From assembly GCA_012728445.1 (NCBI GenBank), contig JAAYFA010000409.1:1-26093 (forward strand): a stretch of DNA of 26,093 nt, written 5' to 3'. The notes beneath the pieces were generated by a model that did not search any database, had not been told where the DNA came from, and saw only the letters and a list, made by a program, of their open reading frames with translations. This DNA is from Clostridiales bacterium (GTDB lineage: Bacteria > Bacillota > Clostridia > Oscillospirales > Acutalibacteraceae). Positions within the stretch are counted from its first letter, which is position 1; every line of letters starts with the position of its first letter. This document shows positions 1-7,548 of the stretch, one piece after another. The position numbers and the translations under genes are program-made.

Positions 1-203
1 GTAATCAATACATCACAATCTATACTCGCAGCGTTTAACATACGCACACAAAGATTGCCGACAATTGTTCTTTTGCGCTCATCAATATCCATAAAAGCAA
101 TGCTTTTGAGTTTTAATGAGTCTTGTGCTCGAATAAATCCATCAATCAGCTCGGGACAATACGTACTACCCGAACCGATAACCGCTACACTGATTTCTTT
201 CAT
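1..203 (-). CDS. Glycoside hydrolase family 4 protein, N-terminal fragment (runs off left edge)
   Basis: Only the first 67 residues are in the window. They begin MKEISVAVIGSGSTYCPELI, the N-terminal Rossmann strand and Gly-rich loop of GH4 enzymes (6-phospho-beta-glucosidases, alpha-galactosidases and relatives; compare the family GGGSTYTPELI signature). A later MDIDERKR matches the second strand, whose acidic residues bind the NAD ribose. GH4 enzymes use NAD+ and a divalent metal to cleave glycosides by an oxidation-elimination route in the cytoplasm. The ATG at 203 has a GGAGG about 10 nt upstream. It is the third gene of an operon with the GH109-type enzyme and the sugar kinase. The family call is solid; the substrate cannot be told from this fragment. 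Confidence 0.85.
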   Translation of the reverse strand, partial: MKEISVAVIGSGSTYCPELIDGFIRAQDSLKLKSIAFMDIDERKRTIVGNLCVRMLNAASIDCDVLI

Positions 204-262
204 TGTTGATTCATCCTCCATTTTATTTAAATATGGCGACTTAAATATTTTTATGCTTTAAA

Positions 263-1201
263 TTATCGATAATTTTGAAATATCCAATTTATACAGCCAA
301 TTACCGGCGGTTGTGTGAGTATAATGTATTTAAATTCTCGATCGCTGCTTTCTGATATCTTCTTTTTCATCAACTCAATGTAAATATCCGAAGGCAGTTT
401 GGTATGGATAGACCCAGACAGCACCACTTCAATATAATCGCCTGTGAATGTCAGTTGATTTGCATGTGCGGTGATGAGCTGTGCACCGCGCTGTGCCATT
501 TCGTCAATAGCGTTTAAAGCAACTGTGTCACCTTGTTTGGCGGCAGCAAAGAAGATATCAATCAGCTCTCTAATGACTTTATCAGCATCTTCTTCTTCAA
601 ACTCTGATACCATGCCCAAAAACTCTTCCCTTGAAGAAAGATTGAATTTTTCAAAAACCATTTCTGTCAGAAGGGTTTTATGAATACCAAGGTACACCTC
701 ATCATAAATCAATTTGTATACCGTTATGGCAATCCAATGCCCGTTTCCGACATCACCGGAAAATTCGCTCAGCCCAGCGAGTTGAAGCATCTTTCCGGTT
801 GAATCAATCGAATTACAGCATGTCCCTGTACCGCAGTTGTATCCAATTGCGGCCCCCGTTTGGGACCCCGCTTTAACAACAATAAAGCCGTCATTAAATA
901 TTTCAAAATCCTTAAGGCCAGATGCTTTCAGTTTATCGCACATGATATCGTACTGAAACTCGTGGTCGATACCGGCAAGGCCCATCAACGTAAATTTAAC
1001 ATCGTTCAGGTTGATACCTGCTTCACAAACAAGCCTGTTGATGCCTTGCCACAGAATTTCAGCGGCTTCGTCAAAAGCGCGCTCATAATTTTCATGATTG
1101 CTGCCGGCGCCTTTCACACTCGCGACCAATCTCTTTTCATCATCAAAAAGTGCAAACTCTGTTTTTGTGCCGCCGCCGTCAATACCCATATAATAGTTCA
1201 T
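263..1201 (-). CDS. BadF/BadG/BcrA/BcrD-family sugar kinase (N-acetylglucosamine-kinase-like)
   Basis: A 312-residue ASKHA-fold ATPase. The phosphate-1 loop is GIDGGGTKTEFALFDD at residues 6-21, a LMGLAGID segment follows, and the phosphate-2 loop is in IGYNCGTGT; the SGSIHTKLP segment fits the adenosine region. This is the pattern of GlcNAc kinase and BadF-type proteins, which phosphorylate amino sugars or related sugars. The open frame extends upstream into the preceding gene, but the ATG at 1201 has GGGAGATGG at proper spacing, avoids the overlap, and gives the normal family length. It lies 25 bp after a GH109-type glycosidase and 59 bp before a GH4 gene, so its likely job is phosphorylating the sugar they release. 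The exact sugar is not known. Confidence 0.85.
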   Translation of the reverse strand: MNYYMGIDGGGTKTEFALFDDEKRLVASVKGAGSNHENYERAFDEAAEILWQGINRLVCEAGINLNDVKFTLMGLAGIDHEFQYDIMCDKLKASGLKDFEIFNDGFIVVKAGSQTGAAIGYNCGTGTCCNSIDSTGKMLQLAGLSEFSGDVGNGHWIAITVYKLIYDEVYLGIHKTLLTEMVFEKFNLSSREEFLGMVSEFEEEDADKVIRELIDIFFAAAKQGDTVALNAIDEMAQRGAQLITAHANQLTFTGDYIEVVLSGSIHTKLPSDIYIELMKKKISESSDREFKYIILTQPPVIGCINWIFQNYR

Positions 1202-1226
1202 TGATCCATCTCCCTGTTGAAATCGT

Positions 1227-2465
1227 TTATTCGTAAAACTCGTTGCAAACATCTTCCAAGCAATACTTGCCTCTTCTGAAAGGTTCTCTATCAATCCACA
1301 TTCCGTTCGTAAAATCGGGAATTGCGAGAGGTGTACTGCCAAGAGCAATTGAATCCTCGGAAAGGCAAGTGATGGCCATCCAGGATGCCGTATCGTACAC
1401 ATCAATCGGTGGCTTTACATCGTGGATTGCACTTTCGGCAAAAGCTGAAAGTGCCAAATAATCCATTCCTCCGTGACCGCCCGAATGAATACCGTCACGC
1501 GCATATTGTTTCCATAACGGATGTTCATATTTATCTCTATACGGTTCAAATGGCTCCCACTTATGCTGCGGGCTTGTGTCTTTAAGATATATTTGCTCTT
1601 TATCCTCCATCCAAATGCCCTCGGTTCCCTGAATTCTGCAGTTCCTTGAGTAGGGTCTTGGCAAAGAGCAATCATGGATTAAAAGAATTGTTTCGCCATG
1701 AGCGCATTTGATCATCGTCGTTGTCACATCGCCCTGCGCAAAATTGTGATCCTTAAGATCGTAGTCTTTGGGCATATTCTCTATTATTCCTTCATGCAAA
1801 CCCCTCGACTTGGTTGCCATGGACGTGATTGTTGAAAACCGGTTGCCACGGTTAATGTTCAACATCTTTGACAGAGGCCCCAGTTGGTGTGTCGGATAAA
1901 GGTCTCCGTTTCGATTCATAAAGTTGAAAAGTCTTCCGTGACGGTTTTCTCTTCCATAGGTTATCTCGTCGCGCAGGTCATGCTGATAGCCACCTTGAAC
2001 ATGGATTATTTCGCCGAACAGACCCTGCCTTTGCATATTAAACAAGGCCAGTTCATTTCTGTCATAACAACAGTTTTCAAGCAGCATACAGAACTTGCCC
2101 GTTTCTTCCGACGCCCTGACCAACTGCCAGCATTCTTCAATCGATGCCGCTCCGCCAACTTCCATCGCGACATGCTTGCCTGCGCGCATCGAATCAATGG
2201 CAATTCTGCTGTGGGTAATCCACGTCGTGCAACAAAGTATAGCGGTGATATCTTCCCTTTTTAAAAGCTCCCGATAATCTAAAAACATCTCCGGCGTATT
2301 GCCTGCTTTTTCTTGCACAATTTTAACGCCGTTTTGTGCACGGTCCTCGTACTTATCGCAAACAGCTGTAACCTTGACTCCCTCAACGGAAAGAAGCTCT
2401 GCGAGCATACTGCTTCCTCTGCCGCTTATACCTATAACACCGAAGTTAGCCTGCTTATAATCCAT
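1227..2465 (-). CDS. Gfo/Idh/MocA-fold protein of GH109 type (predicted NAD-dependent alpha-N-acetylgalactosaminidase)
   Basis: A 412-residue protein with an N-terminal Rossmann domain (GVIGISGRG at residues 9-17) and a C-terminal Gfo/Idh/MocA domain. Several segments are characteristic of GH109 rather than plain sugar dehydrogenases: KHVAMEVGGA (Glu102), NCCYDRNE (Tyr134), GGYQHDLRDE, LYPTHQLGPLSKMLNINRG (Tyr190, His193), HPLWK, GGHGGMDY and VYDTASW. These Glu, Tyr and Tyr/His positions correspond to residues linked to catalysis in characterised GH109 enzymes, which retain tightly bound NAD. The ATG at 2465 is chosen because AGGGGG lies 8 nt upstream; a start 11 codons earlier is open but has no such site. 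It is the first gene of the operon, behind a good promoter. No signal peptide is seen, so it is probably cytoplasmic. Confidence 0.83.
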   Translation of the reverse strand: MDYKQANFGVIGISGRGSSMLAELLSVEGVKVTAVCDKYEDRAQNGVKIVQEKAGNTPEMFLDYRELLKREDITAILCCTTWITHSRIAIDSMRAGKHVAMEVGGAASIEECWQLVRASEETGKFCMLLENCCYDRNELALFNMQRQGLFGEIIHVQGGYQHDLRDEITYGRENRHGRLFNFMNRNGDLYPTHQLGPLSKMLNINRGNRFSTITSMATKSRGLHEGIIENMPKDYDLKDHNFAQGDVTTTMIKCAHGETILLIHDCSLPRPYSRNCRIQGTEGIWMEDKEQIYLKDTSPQHKWEPFEPYRDKYEHPLWKQYARDGIHSGGHGGMDYLALSAFAESAIHDVKPPIDVYDTASWMAITCLSEDSIALGSTPLAIPDFTNGMWIDREPFRRGKYCLEDVCNEFYE

Positions 2466-2516
2466 ACGTTTTCCCCCTAAAATATTTGAACGGGACAATT
2501 TAAATAGCCTTATAGT

Positions 2517-2546
2517 ATTATAGCGTATCGTTTCCTATAAAGGCAA
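2517..2546 (-). promoter_or_regulatory. Sigma-A-type promoter for the GH109-kinase-GH4 operon
   Basis: On the minus strand, -35 TTGCCT (2541-2546) and a consensus -10 TATAAT (2517-2522) are separated by 18 nt. Transcription would start near 2509, about 44 nt before the ATG at 2465. A short inverted repeat, AAGGC-AA-GCCTT (2540-2551), covers the -35 and could be an operator, though it may be chance. Confidence 0.55.
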
Positions 2547-2606
2547 GCCTTAAAATCATCAGCATCGGATAGGATATAAACCTTGAACTGTTAAAGAAGA
2601 ATAAAT

Positions 2607-3140
2607 TCATTTAAGCAGTCTTTTGAAGCGCCGTTGAAATTTCGAGATATACAAAGCAATTACTTTCGTCAAGGCATAATCATACAATATAAACGCGAAT
2701 GTACCAAAAGCCAGCAAGAAAGGAATGGCAAACCATCCGAATTTTTCCAGCTCGTCAATGGTGATGCCCATAAGCTTCAACATTAAAAAATAAGAGCTCA
2801 AAATAGAACAATTAAAAACAAATATTTTAACAATCCATTCGGGTATTATTTTCATATGACTTTCAAGGGCGGCTTTCAGCACCGGATAATAGCCAAAAAA
2901 AGCGACATAGATAACAGCCACTTCTTTATTAGGCACAATAATAAGTCCGAGGAGACTAATGGTAAAATAAACGCCCAGTGCCCATTTCTTGCTAATTTCA
3001 ATAACAATGGGGATGAGAAGCATACTGGCGGCTGCAGGCACCGCATAGGTGAACATGGGAATAATTGAGATTAAAAACATCAATGATAAAGAAAGAGCGG
3101 CAACAATGCCGCCCAATGCAGTCTTCGAACTAACCTTCAA
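2607..3140 (-). CDS. Small multi-spanning membrane protein, ECF S-component-like
   Basis: A 177-residue, very hydrophobic protein with about five to six predicted membrane segments and a basic C-terminus (KFQRRFKRLLK) that should face the cytoplasm. The N-terminal pattern (KTALGGIVAALSLSLMFL, then VPAAASMLLIPIVIE) resembles substrate-binding S components of energy-coupling-factor transporters, but no specificity signature was recognised and no EcfA/EcfT genes are nearby. The start codon is TTG at 3140, with GGGAG about 9 nt upstream. It begins 22 bp after the J-like gene ends and is the last gene of the DUF5685 operon. The S-component comparison is inference from topology; only the membrane assignment is secure. 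Confidence 0.7.
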   Translation of the reverse strand: MKVSSKTALGGIVAALSLSLMFLISIIPMFTYAVPAAASMLLIPIVIEISKKWALGVYFTISLLGLIIVPNKEVAVIYVAFFGYYPVLKAALESHMKIIPEWIVKIFVFNCSILSSYFLMLKLMGITIDELEKFGWFAIPFLLAFGTFAFILYDYALTKVIALYISKFQRRFKRLLK

Positions 3141-3162
3141 TTAAAATCACTCCCTGCAATTA

Positions 3163-3798
3163 TTAACAACACGGTATCAAATCGCCGCCTAAGCATTCAC
3201 AGCAACAATCAGCACAAAGAAGACCTGTGCAGATGTCACACCCCGAGCATCCGCTACGGTTAGACCTATCCGCTCTGTATCCGCCGCTTCTTGAACGATT
3301 CAAGCTGTTCAGGGCAGCGCTGTATTCTTCGTTGCCCGGTTCCATACTGCTGGCAGTTTGAAAGTTTTTGATCGCTTCTTCAAGCCAGCCTCTTCTGTGT
3401 TGAACGGTTCCTTTCAGGTAATACCATTCTGCACTTCTGACGCTTGGCGGTATGCCGTCCAGAAGCGTTTCCGCATCATCTATTCTGCCATTTTGTATGG
3501 TGGCTCTAATGTCATTATATTCCGAGCGAGTCTGCCCGCCCTGCCAATATGTATTTTGTTGATTCCCGAAATTTGGTTGTGCCCCTGCATCCGCCCTGCC
3601 AAAAACGCTTGAGCGGTTAAGAATAATTGCATCATATGCATCATTGATTTCCTGCATCTTCTTCTGAGCTACGCCCGAAAGTGGGCCGGTGCTGTATTTG
3701 TCATCGCTGTATTTGCGGGCTAGTTCCTTATAAGCTTGATTTACTTGCTCGTCATTTGCTGTTTGAGCAATACCCAATATTTCAAATGGATCTTTCAA
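3163..3798 (-). CDS. J-domain-like protein with TPR-like middle and Cys-rich tail; HPD motif absent
   Basis: A 211-residue protein. Residues 1-60 match a J domain (DPFEILGIAQTANDEQVNQAYKELARKY ... KMQEINDAYDAI), but the HPD tripeptide needed to stimulate DnaK is SDD at residues 31-33. A linker leads to two TPR-like helical repeats (about 95-170, including AEWYYLKGTVQHRRGWLEEAI). The last 30 residues hold ten cysteines (CSGC, CDIC, CADCCCEC, IPCC), suggesting metal binding or lipid/disulfide modification. The TTG at 3798 has AGGAGG 7 nt upstream and overlaps the end of the DUF5685 gene by 17 bp, implying translational coupling. Cys-tailed J proteins beside DUF5685 genes are familiar in Clostridia; their role is unknown. 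With HPD lost, this one is probably not a classical Hsp40. Confidence 0.85.
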   Translation of the reverse strand: MKDPFEILGIAQTANDEQVNQAYKELARKYSDDKYSTGPLSGVAQKKMQEINDAYDAIILNRSSVFGRADAGAQPNFGNQQNTYWQGGQTRSEYNDIRATIQNGRIDDAETLLDGIPPSVRSAEWYYLKGTVQHRRGWLEEAIKNFQTASSMEPGNEEYSAALNSLNRSRSGGYRADRSNRSGCSGCDICTGLLCADCCCECLGGDLIPCC

Positions 3799-4663
3799 TA
3801 CTGCACCTCCTATATTTTTCTAGTACTTTGTCTGCAACTTTTGTCAGACCATCGAACATAACATTTTCAATAATATCCCGAAACCGATTTGTTTCCAAGA
3901 GTTCAAACGCGAGCACCGCTTCGCCTGCTGTTGTCGAAAGTACTTCGCCGGCATATTTAAAAAAGAGTTCCTTCTGCTGCATAGAAGTCATGTCTGTTAC
4001 ATTAAATTTAAACGGATTAAATGTATTTTTTTTGATGTCATCCTGCAAGTCGTCAACGGCATCGACAATATATACCCAACGTCCAAGCATATACCCTAAT
4101 CTTTTAAGCACTGCTTTTTGTTCGGCATCCGATTCACGCATTGAAAATATAGCGGACAACGCTCTAGCGGTGGGTTCAGCAGCCTTATCAATGGTTGTGT
4201 CTTGGTTTTCTTCAATCCTCGCCTGTTCAAACATTGCCTCAGCAATCGCTTTTTCAAAATCCGGAATACGGCGTTTGGCTTTGTTGTGCATAAGCCCAAC
4301 AATAGGCAGAAAAAGATACATCGTTATCTTTTTTAGTGTTTTGCTGTCACGTATATTGTCTTTCACCTTGTAATAAGAGATGATGACAGATAAATCCGCA
4401 CATAAGGCTATTTCTTCGTTGTTACAGCAATTACATTTCACCAATGGATTATAGTGACAACGTTTCACCTCAAAAGCGGGACATTCCGATGAAATCGCCA
4501 TTTTTAGAACCAGCAGGAAAGCAAAGTCATAACTTAAAAACAACTGCGCAAAAGGCGAATAGCTTTTACGAAGCTGTTTGCACAATGAGCAATAAAGCCC
4601 CTTGTAAACTTCATAATCTTTGACTTTTAGCTCTGGTTTATATGCTTTTATATATCCAACCAA
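3782..4663 (-). CDS. DUF5685 family protein
   Basis: A 293-residue protein of unknown function, recognised by its opening (VGYIKAYKPELKVKDYEVYKGLYCSLCKQL), the LSYDFAFL segment and a cysteine cluster (Cys25, Cys28, Cys61, Cys69, Cys77, Cys79, Cys80, Cys88) that could bind a metal. It looks largely helical. Two acidic motifs stand out: KDNIRD (101-106) and DAVDDLQDD (201-209), the second followed by KKNTFNPF. Their spacing recalls the Asp-rich helices of squalene/phytoene-synthase-like enzymes, but that is conjecture. The TTG at 4663 has GAGGG 8 nt upstream. It is the first gene after a terminator and overlaps the J-like gene by 17 bp. Its 150-bp leader is AT-rich with no clear promoter. Confidence 0.85.
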   Translation of the reverse strand: MVGYIKAYKPELKVKDYEVYKGLYCSLCKQLRKSYSPFAQLFLSYDFAFLLVLKMAISSECPAFEVKRCHYNPLVKCNCCNNEEIALCADLSVIISYYKVKDNIRDSKTLKKITMYLFLPIVGLMHNKAKRRIPDFEKAIAEAMFEQARIEENQDTTIDKAAEPTARALSAIFSMRESDAEQKAVLKRLGYMLGRWVYIVDAVDDLQDDIKKNTFNPFKFNVTDMTSMQQKELFFKYAGEVLSTTAGEAVLAFELLETNRFRDIIENVMFDGLTKVADKVLEKYRRCSIERSI

Positions 4664-4744
4664 ATGTTATCCCTCGTTCCCCGTATAATTAGTTTATATT
4701 ATTTGAGGATAGAACAAATTAACATACTGTAAATTTTAGCATCT

Positions 4745-4774
4745 AAAAAACGCAGAACTTACAAAAGTTCTGCG
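4745..4774 (-). terminator. Rho-independent terminator downstream of the lipid kinase gene
   Basis: A perfect 10-bp stem, CGCAGAACTT / AAGTTCTGCG (4751-4774, 4-nt loop), is followed on the minus strand by six T (4750-4745). It lies 40 bp past the lipid kinase stop and separates that transcript from the DUF5685 operon. Confidence 0.88.
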
Positions 4775-4813
4775 TATAATTTAGTGGTTGCCCAAATTGC
4801 AATGGCGAAAATG

Positions 4814-5758
4814 TTAACACAAGCAATCCAGTTTTCCGGAAGCTTTGTCTTCAAAGTATGATGAATTGGAAGGTATTACAAATTTTATACCTTTCTCAAC
4901 GATTTCAAATGTTGCGTCATTGCTGAATCTTTTCTCGCCATCACAATTTATTGCCGCTACAGTGTCGGAATGTATCGTGATCTTTTTACCTTTAACAAAA
5001 TTAGTAAAGTCCCATTCCAGATGTTTGCCTTGTTTATATTTGTCTACAAGACCAAGTAACTTTAAACGATTCATTGTTTTCTTCACGATAATAAAATCAA
5101 GCAGTCCATCATCCGGCATCGCAAGCGGAGCAGCTTTAAATCCTCCGCCATACCACCTTGAATTTGCAGCAACGCAAAAAAGTGTGTTCTGTGTAAAAGG
5201 CTCTCCGCCATCAATCTTTATAGTGAATACATTATTTACTTTTTTCAAAAAGCAATAAAGAAGCGCTGCCATATAGGCCGTTTCGCCCTTCATGAAGGGC
5301 ATTTTTTTAAAATAGCACTGTTTCGCATTAATTTCGGCATCGAAACCCATTGAACATTGGTTGATTGCGATAACATCGTCGCACTTTATTATATCAAGAT
5401 CGGTTGCTATACCGTTGACTTGTGCTTCAATATCCAGGAACTGTTCTTTTGTGCCAAAAAGGCGTATAAAATCGTTCCCTGAGCCTAAAGGAATAACAGC
5501 TACCTCGGCATTGCAATAACCAAATGCTCCGTTTACGACCTCAAAAAGTGTACCGTCACCACCACAAGCATAAAAACGGGTTTTTTCACCTTTTTTTGCT
5601 AATTCTCGAACATATTCGATTGCTTCATACGCCGCAGAGGTTACATGAATTTGATAGTCCAGCGCGTTCTTATTACAGTATTCTTCAATTTTAGGTTTGA
5701 AATCGCATACAGCTTTTCCTTTTCCGGCTTTGGGATTTATGACAAAAACGTGTTTCAC
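4814..5758 (-). CDS. Diacylglycerol kinase catalytic-domain lipid kinase (YegS/DgkB-like)
   Basis: A 314-residue cytoplasmic lipid kinase. It begins KHVFVINPKAGKGKA, the family's nucleotide-binding strand and loop, followed by GGDGT (residues 66-70), which is the catalytic and nucleotide site, and PLGSGNDFIRLFG (90-102). The C-terminal beta domain holds NSRWYGGGFKAAPLAMPDDGLLDF, normal for the DagK/YegS/BmrU family. Members phosphorylate diacylglycerol or related lipids; which lipid here is not evident. The start is GTG at 5758, with AGGAGG 8 nt upstream. The site sits just past the stop of the methyltransferase gene (12-bp gap), so the two are co-transcribed, ending at the hairpin at 4774-4745. 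Confidence 0.92.
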   Translation of the reverse strand: MKHVFVINPKAGKGKAVCDFKPKIEEYCNKNALDYQIHVTSAAYEAIEYVRELAKKGEKTRFYACGGDGTLFEVVNGAFGYCNAEVAVIPLGSGNDFIRLFGTKEQFLDIEAQVNGIATDLDIIKCDDVIAINQCSMGFDAEINAKQCYFKKMPFMKGETAYMAALLYCFLKKVNNVFTIKIDGGEPFTQNTLFCVAANSRWYGGGFKAAPLAMPDDGLLDFIIVKKTMNRLKLLGLVDKYKQGKHLEWDFTNFVKGKKITIHSDTVAAINCDGEKRFSNDATFEIVEKGIKFVIPSNSSYFEDKASGKLDCLC

Positions 5759-5770
5759 AAATTCTGCCTC

Positions 5771-6886
5771 CTATTTATAATACATAAACGCTTGACATTT
5801 GATCATGCCATTATAAAGCTTTCGCCTTTTATCCGCTTTTCGCCCGAAAGAGGACTCAAATGTTTCGGACGGGCTGATTATAGTATAAGACCAACCTTGT
5901 TTTTGCACAAAGATTTCGCCCATCTGTTTGTATAATTGTTCCGAAAGATCAACATCAAGCATTCTTTCACCGTAAGGCGGGTTGCAAATCAATGTACCGC
6001 GCTGCGTGTCAGGGCTAAAGTCGGCAAAGTCAGCAAGTGAATAATTAATAAGTTCCGCTACGCCGGCGCGCTCGGCGTTGGCCTGAGCATATTCCAGAGA
6101 TACTTTATCGATATCCGACCCAAAAGCAATAAAAGAATCAACCTCTTTTACAAGTGATTTGGCGCGTTCTCTCTCCATCGACCAAACTGTTTCAGGAAAC
6201 AACGACCACCGCTCCGCAGAAAAATTGCGACTGACTCCCGGCGCTATGTTTTTCGCCATCATGGCGCCTTCTATTAAAATAGTGCCCGATCCACACATGG
6301 GGTCATAAAGAGTGTGATAAGGACGGAGTTTGGAGATGCCGCATAATGCTGCCGCAAGTGTTTCTTTAATCGGCGCCGTATTCGAGTCCAGCCTATATCC
6401 TCTTTTGTGCAGGCCGGGACCGGAGGTGTCGAGCAGAACGCTAACCTTGTTCTTTAAAATTGAAAACTGTATTTGATGAATCGGTCCCGTTTCCTCGAAC
6501 CATTCGATCTTATACTTTTGTTTGAGTTTTTCTACAACAGCTTTTTTTATAATGGCCTGGCAATCGCTTACACTAAATAGTGTCGAGTTTACCGAATAAC
6601 CTTTTACGGGAAATGCGTCCGTCTTTTCAAACCAATTTCCCCACTCCAAAGCCCGCGTCCCCTCAAACAATTCATCAAAGGTGTGCGCATCAAAACTCCC
6701 GACCAAAATCAATATTCGCTCGGCATAACGCGAATTAATATTCGCTCTTGCTAAAATATTCTCGTCACCGCAAAAAAGAACCCTGCCGTTTTCTGCCATG
6801 ACATTTTCTGCACCAAAATTGCGCAATTCCTCAGCAATAAGGCTTTCAAGGCCAAACAGACAAGGGACAACAAGGTTCATTTTCAT
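5771..6886 (-). CDS. THUMP-domain class I RNA methyltransferase (RlmL/YpsC-like)
   Basis: A 371-residue protein. An N-terminal ferredoxin-like/THUMP region (LVVPCLFGLESLIAEELRNFGA) is followed by a Rossmann methyltransferase domain with SAM motif I DPMCGSGT (residues 195-202) and motif IV NPPYGE (302-307). NPPY is typical of enzymes methylating exocyclic amino groups, in this family the N2 of guanine in 23S rRNA. The ATG at 6886 is chosen since AGGAAGG lies 11-12 nt upstream; a GTG at 6898 is open but touches that site. The hpf terminator ends only about 20 bp before the start, so expression depends on readthrough or a promoter hidden upstream. YpsC-type is the best assignment; the exact base is unproven. 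Confidence 0.9.
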   Translation of the reverse strand: MKMNLVVPCLFGLESLIAEELRNFGAENVMAENGRVLFCGDENILARANINSRYAERILILVGSFDAHTFDELFEGTRALEWGNWFEKTDAFPVKGYSVNSTLFSVSDCQAIIKKAVVEKLKQKYKIEWFEETGPIHQIQFSILKNKVSVLLDTSGPGLHKRGYRLDSNTAPIKETLAAALCGISKLRPYHTLYDPMCGSGTILIEGAMMAKNIAPGVSRNFSAERWSLFPETVWSMERERAKSLVKEVDSFIAFGSDIDKVSLEYAQANAERAGVAELINYSLADFADFSPDTQRGTLICNPPYGERMLDVDLSEQLYKQMGEIFVQKQGWSYTIISPSETFESSFGRKADKRRKLYNGMIKCQAFMYYK

Positions 6887-6904
6887 CGATTCAAACACCT
6901 TCCT

Positions 6905-6932
6905 AAAAAAGGGCAGACCTGTTGGTCTGCCC
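6905..6932 (-). terminator. Rho-independent terminator of hpf
   Basis: A perfect 9-bp stem, GGGCAGACC / GGTCTGCCC (6911-6932, 4-nt loop), is followed on the minus strand by six T (6910-6905). It lies 11 bp after the hpf stop and just before the methyltransferase ribosome binding site. Confidence 0.88.
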
Positions 6933-6943
6933 TAACATAAATC

Positions 6944-7474
6944 TTATACCGATTCGGGTTCAATTACACCATACCCACCGTCTTTGCGAATATATACAAC
7001 ATTAAATTTTTCTGTAGAAGAGTTAAGGAACATATAGAACTGATGGTTAAGCATGTTCATCTGCAATATAGCCTCTTCAACATCTTGAGGTTTCATCGAA
7101 ATTGTTTTCGTCCGGACAATTTCGAAGTCAAATTCTTCTGTAATCGGTTCGTCGCCTACGAATTGATCAAATCCACTGCGGTGAAGCTTCTTTTCTAAGC
7201 GTGTCTTATTCTTTCGAATTTGCCTGATCAATGAGTTCACGCAAGAATCGAGAGCGTCGTTCATGTTTTGTGCGGCTTCTTCAGCTCTAAAGATCATGCC
7301 GTCCTTCATCACTGTCAATTCAACGATTTGCGCCGATTTTTCTACCGTCACGGTAACTTGTGCTTCAGCATCTTCGCCGAAAAACCGTTCGACTTTTGCG
7401 AGTTTGGTATGAACTCTTTCCTTAAAAGATTCCCTGGGTGAGCATTTACGACATGTAATGGTGATTTTCATCAT
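6944..7474 (-). CDS. hpf: Long-form ribosome hibernation promoting factor
   Basis: A 176-residue protein with the two-domain structure of long HPF. The N-terminal HPF/YfiA domain (about 1-100: KITITCRKCSPRESFKERVHTKLAKVERFF ... TVTVEK, then AAQNMNDALDSCVNSLIRQIRKNKTRL) binds the 30S decoding region. After a linker comes the C-terminal dimerisation domain (about 120-172: IVRTKTISMKPQDVEEAILQMNMLNHQFYMFLN ... VVYIRKDGGYGVIEP), which pairs ribosomes into inactive 100S dimers. AAGGGG stands 5 nt before the ATG at 7474 and 8 nt before a second ATG at 7471, so either may be used. It has its own promoter and terminator and is probably monocistronic with some readthrough, as expected for a growth-phase gene. 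Confidence 0.96.
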   Translation of the reverse strand: MMKITITCRKCSPRESFKERVHTKLAKVERFFGEDAEAQVTVTVEKSAQIVELTVMKDGMIFRAEEAAQNMNDALDSCVNSLIRQIRKNKTRLEKKLHRSGFDQFVGDEPITEEFDFEIVRTKTISMKPQDVEEAILQMNMLNHQFYMFLNSSTEKFNVVYIRKDGGYGVIEPESV

Positions 7475-7519
7475 GTCATCCCCTTCAAAATATTAATCCT
7501 TTCAATATAGTGGAATAGG

Positions 7520-7548
7520 ATTGTAAGTAAACTATACCATAAAAGCAA
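7520..7548 (-). promoter_or_regulatory. Probable sigma-A-like promoter of hpf
   Basis: On the minus strand, -35 TTGCTT (7543-7548), a 17-nt spacer and -10 TACAAT (7520-7525). The start would be near 7513, about 40 nt before the hpf ATG. The elements are imperfect, and a stress or transition-phase sigma factor could act here instead. Confidence 0.42.

Noticed and set aside
860..1204. Plus-strand open frame of 114 codons within the sugar kinase gene
   Set aside because: It is a shadow of the kinase reading frame with no family resemblance and no ribosome binding site.
1202..1405. 380-residue version of the sugar kinase starting at 1405
   Set aside because: It would overlap the upstream glycosidase by about 180 bp; the ATG at 1201 has a good ribosome binding site and begins just before the conserved GIDGGGTKTE.
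3681..4373. Long plus-strand open frame of 230 codons opposite DUF5685
   Set aside because: It is antisense to a well-supported gene, has no ribosome binding site, and its composition is that of a mirrored coding strand.
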